From Halieaceae bacterium (GTDB lineage Bacteria > Pseudomonadota > Gammaproteobacteria > Pseudomonadales > Halieaceae), in NCBI GenBank assembly GCA_011523115.1, contig WTHO01000112.1, positions 1-5,052 on the forward strand: DNA of 5,052 nt, in the 5' to 3' direction. How positions within the stretch are numbered: the first letter of the stretch is position 1; each line of letters begins with the position of its first letter. The position numbers and the translations under genes are program-made. Shown piece after piece: positions 4,879 through 5,052 of this stretch. Under the pieces are notes generated by a model that was not told the origin of the DNA, did not search any database, and saw nothing but the letters and a program-made list of their open reading frames with translations.

Positions 4879-5052
4879 ACCCAGTAGCGTATAGGCTTGA
4901 ACGGGCTCGCCCGCGATCACCCAGATCAAGAGCAGTGACAAGGGGGGTGATAAAAAGATCAGGCTTGAGATCCGCAGCGTTGAAGTCGTCGCTTTCATTG
5001 CGCCCATCCACAGCACGAACGCAATGCCCATCTCAAAGAGCCCCACATAGAG
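4828..5052 (-). CDS. DMT/EamA-family transporter, C-terminal part (5' end outside the window)
   Basis: This is an inner-membrane drug/metabolite-type permease of unknown substrate; family members export amino acids or metabolites, or take them up. Only the last 74 residues are present. The frame stays open through the right edge and the residues at the edge are internal to the family pattern, so the true start lies beyond 5052. The visible part matches the end of the second EamA repeat: LYVGLFEMGIAFVLW, then AMKATTSTLRISSL, FLSPPLSLLLIWVIAGEPV with the characteristic Pro and Gly-Glu, and a last helix TLLGLVLILVGLWLQ followed by a basic tail RRIES. About three hydrophobic segments are visible. 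The gene converges on modC and its last 51 bases overlap the modC 3' end. It is therefore a separate transcription unit with no evident role in molybdate uptake. Confidence 0.88.
   Translation of the reverse strand, partial: LYVGLFEMGIAFVLWMGAMKATTSTLRISSLIFLSPPLSLLLIWVIAGEPVQAYTLLGLVLILVGLWLQRRIES

Noticed and set aside
4619..4894. 91-codon + strand frame overlapping the end of modC
   Set aside because: It is a shadow frame of modC, with no family-like features and no start signal, while the modC frame has strong motifs throughout.

Overview
The window reads as chromosomal DNA of a moderately GC-rich Gram-negative bacterium, most likely a gammaproteobacterium and possibly marine. The evidence is a concentrative nucleoside transporter closely resembling the Vibrio cholerae CNT protein, a periplasmic ModA with a signal peptide, and dense same-strand gene packing with stop/start overlaps. 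Genus cannot be given from the sequence alone. No RNA genes, insertion sequences, CRISPR arrays or phage genes are visible.

Layout. Positions 1 to about 430 hold no long gene. The first ~235 bases are clearly AT-rich and contain one small open frame (136-237, 33 codons) with a near-ideal ribosome binding site and a hydrophobic, membrane-like product. The next ~195 bases are GC-rich and carry a perfect 14-base palindrome, part of which recurs inverted 52 bases upstream, plus a GC-rich hairpin. They look like the leader of the operon that follows. From 432 to 4878 five genes run on the + strand almost without gaps: a CNT nucleoside transporter, a 2-oxoglutarate/Fe(II) oxygenase of the isopenicillin N synthase-like family, and modA, modB and modC, a complete molybdate ABC importer. 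The junctions are an 8-base gap, then overlaps of 4, 8 and 1 bases. Finally, the 3' part of a DMT/EamA-type membrane transporter enters from the right edge on the - strand, and its end overlaps the end of modC by 51 bases.

How the genes may work together. ModA captures molybdate in the periplasm, ModB forms the membrane channel and ModC supplies ATP hydrolysis. The first two genes are not normal mod-operon members. A nucleoside importer, a non-haem iron oxygenase and molybdenum uptake in one apparent transcript would fit nucleoside or purine salvage and catabolism, because xanthine dehydrogenase is a molybdoenzyme. This link is inference only, since no molybdoenzyme or purine-pathway gene is in the window. 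ModC is shorter than the classical protein and lacks most of the C-terminal TOBE region. The oxygenase keeps its iron ligands but has Ala in place of the Ser of the usual RxS 2-oxoglutarate motif.
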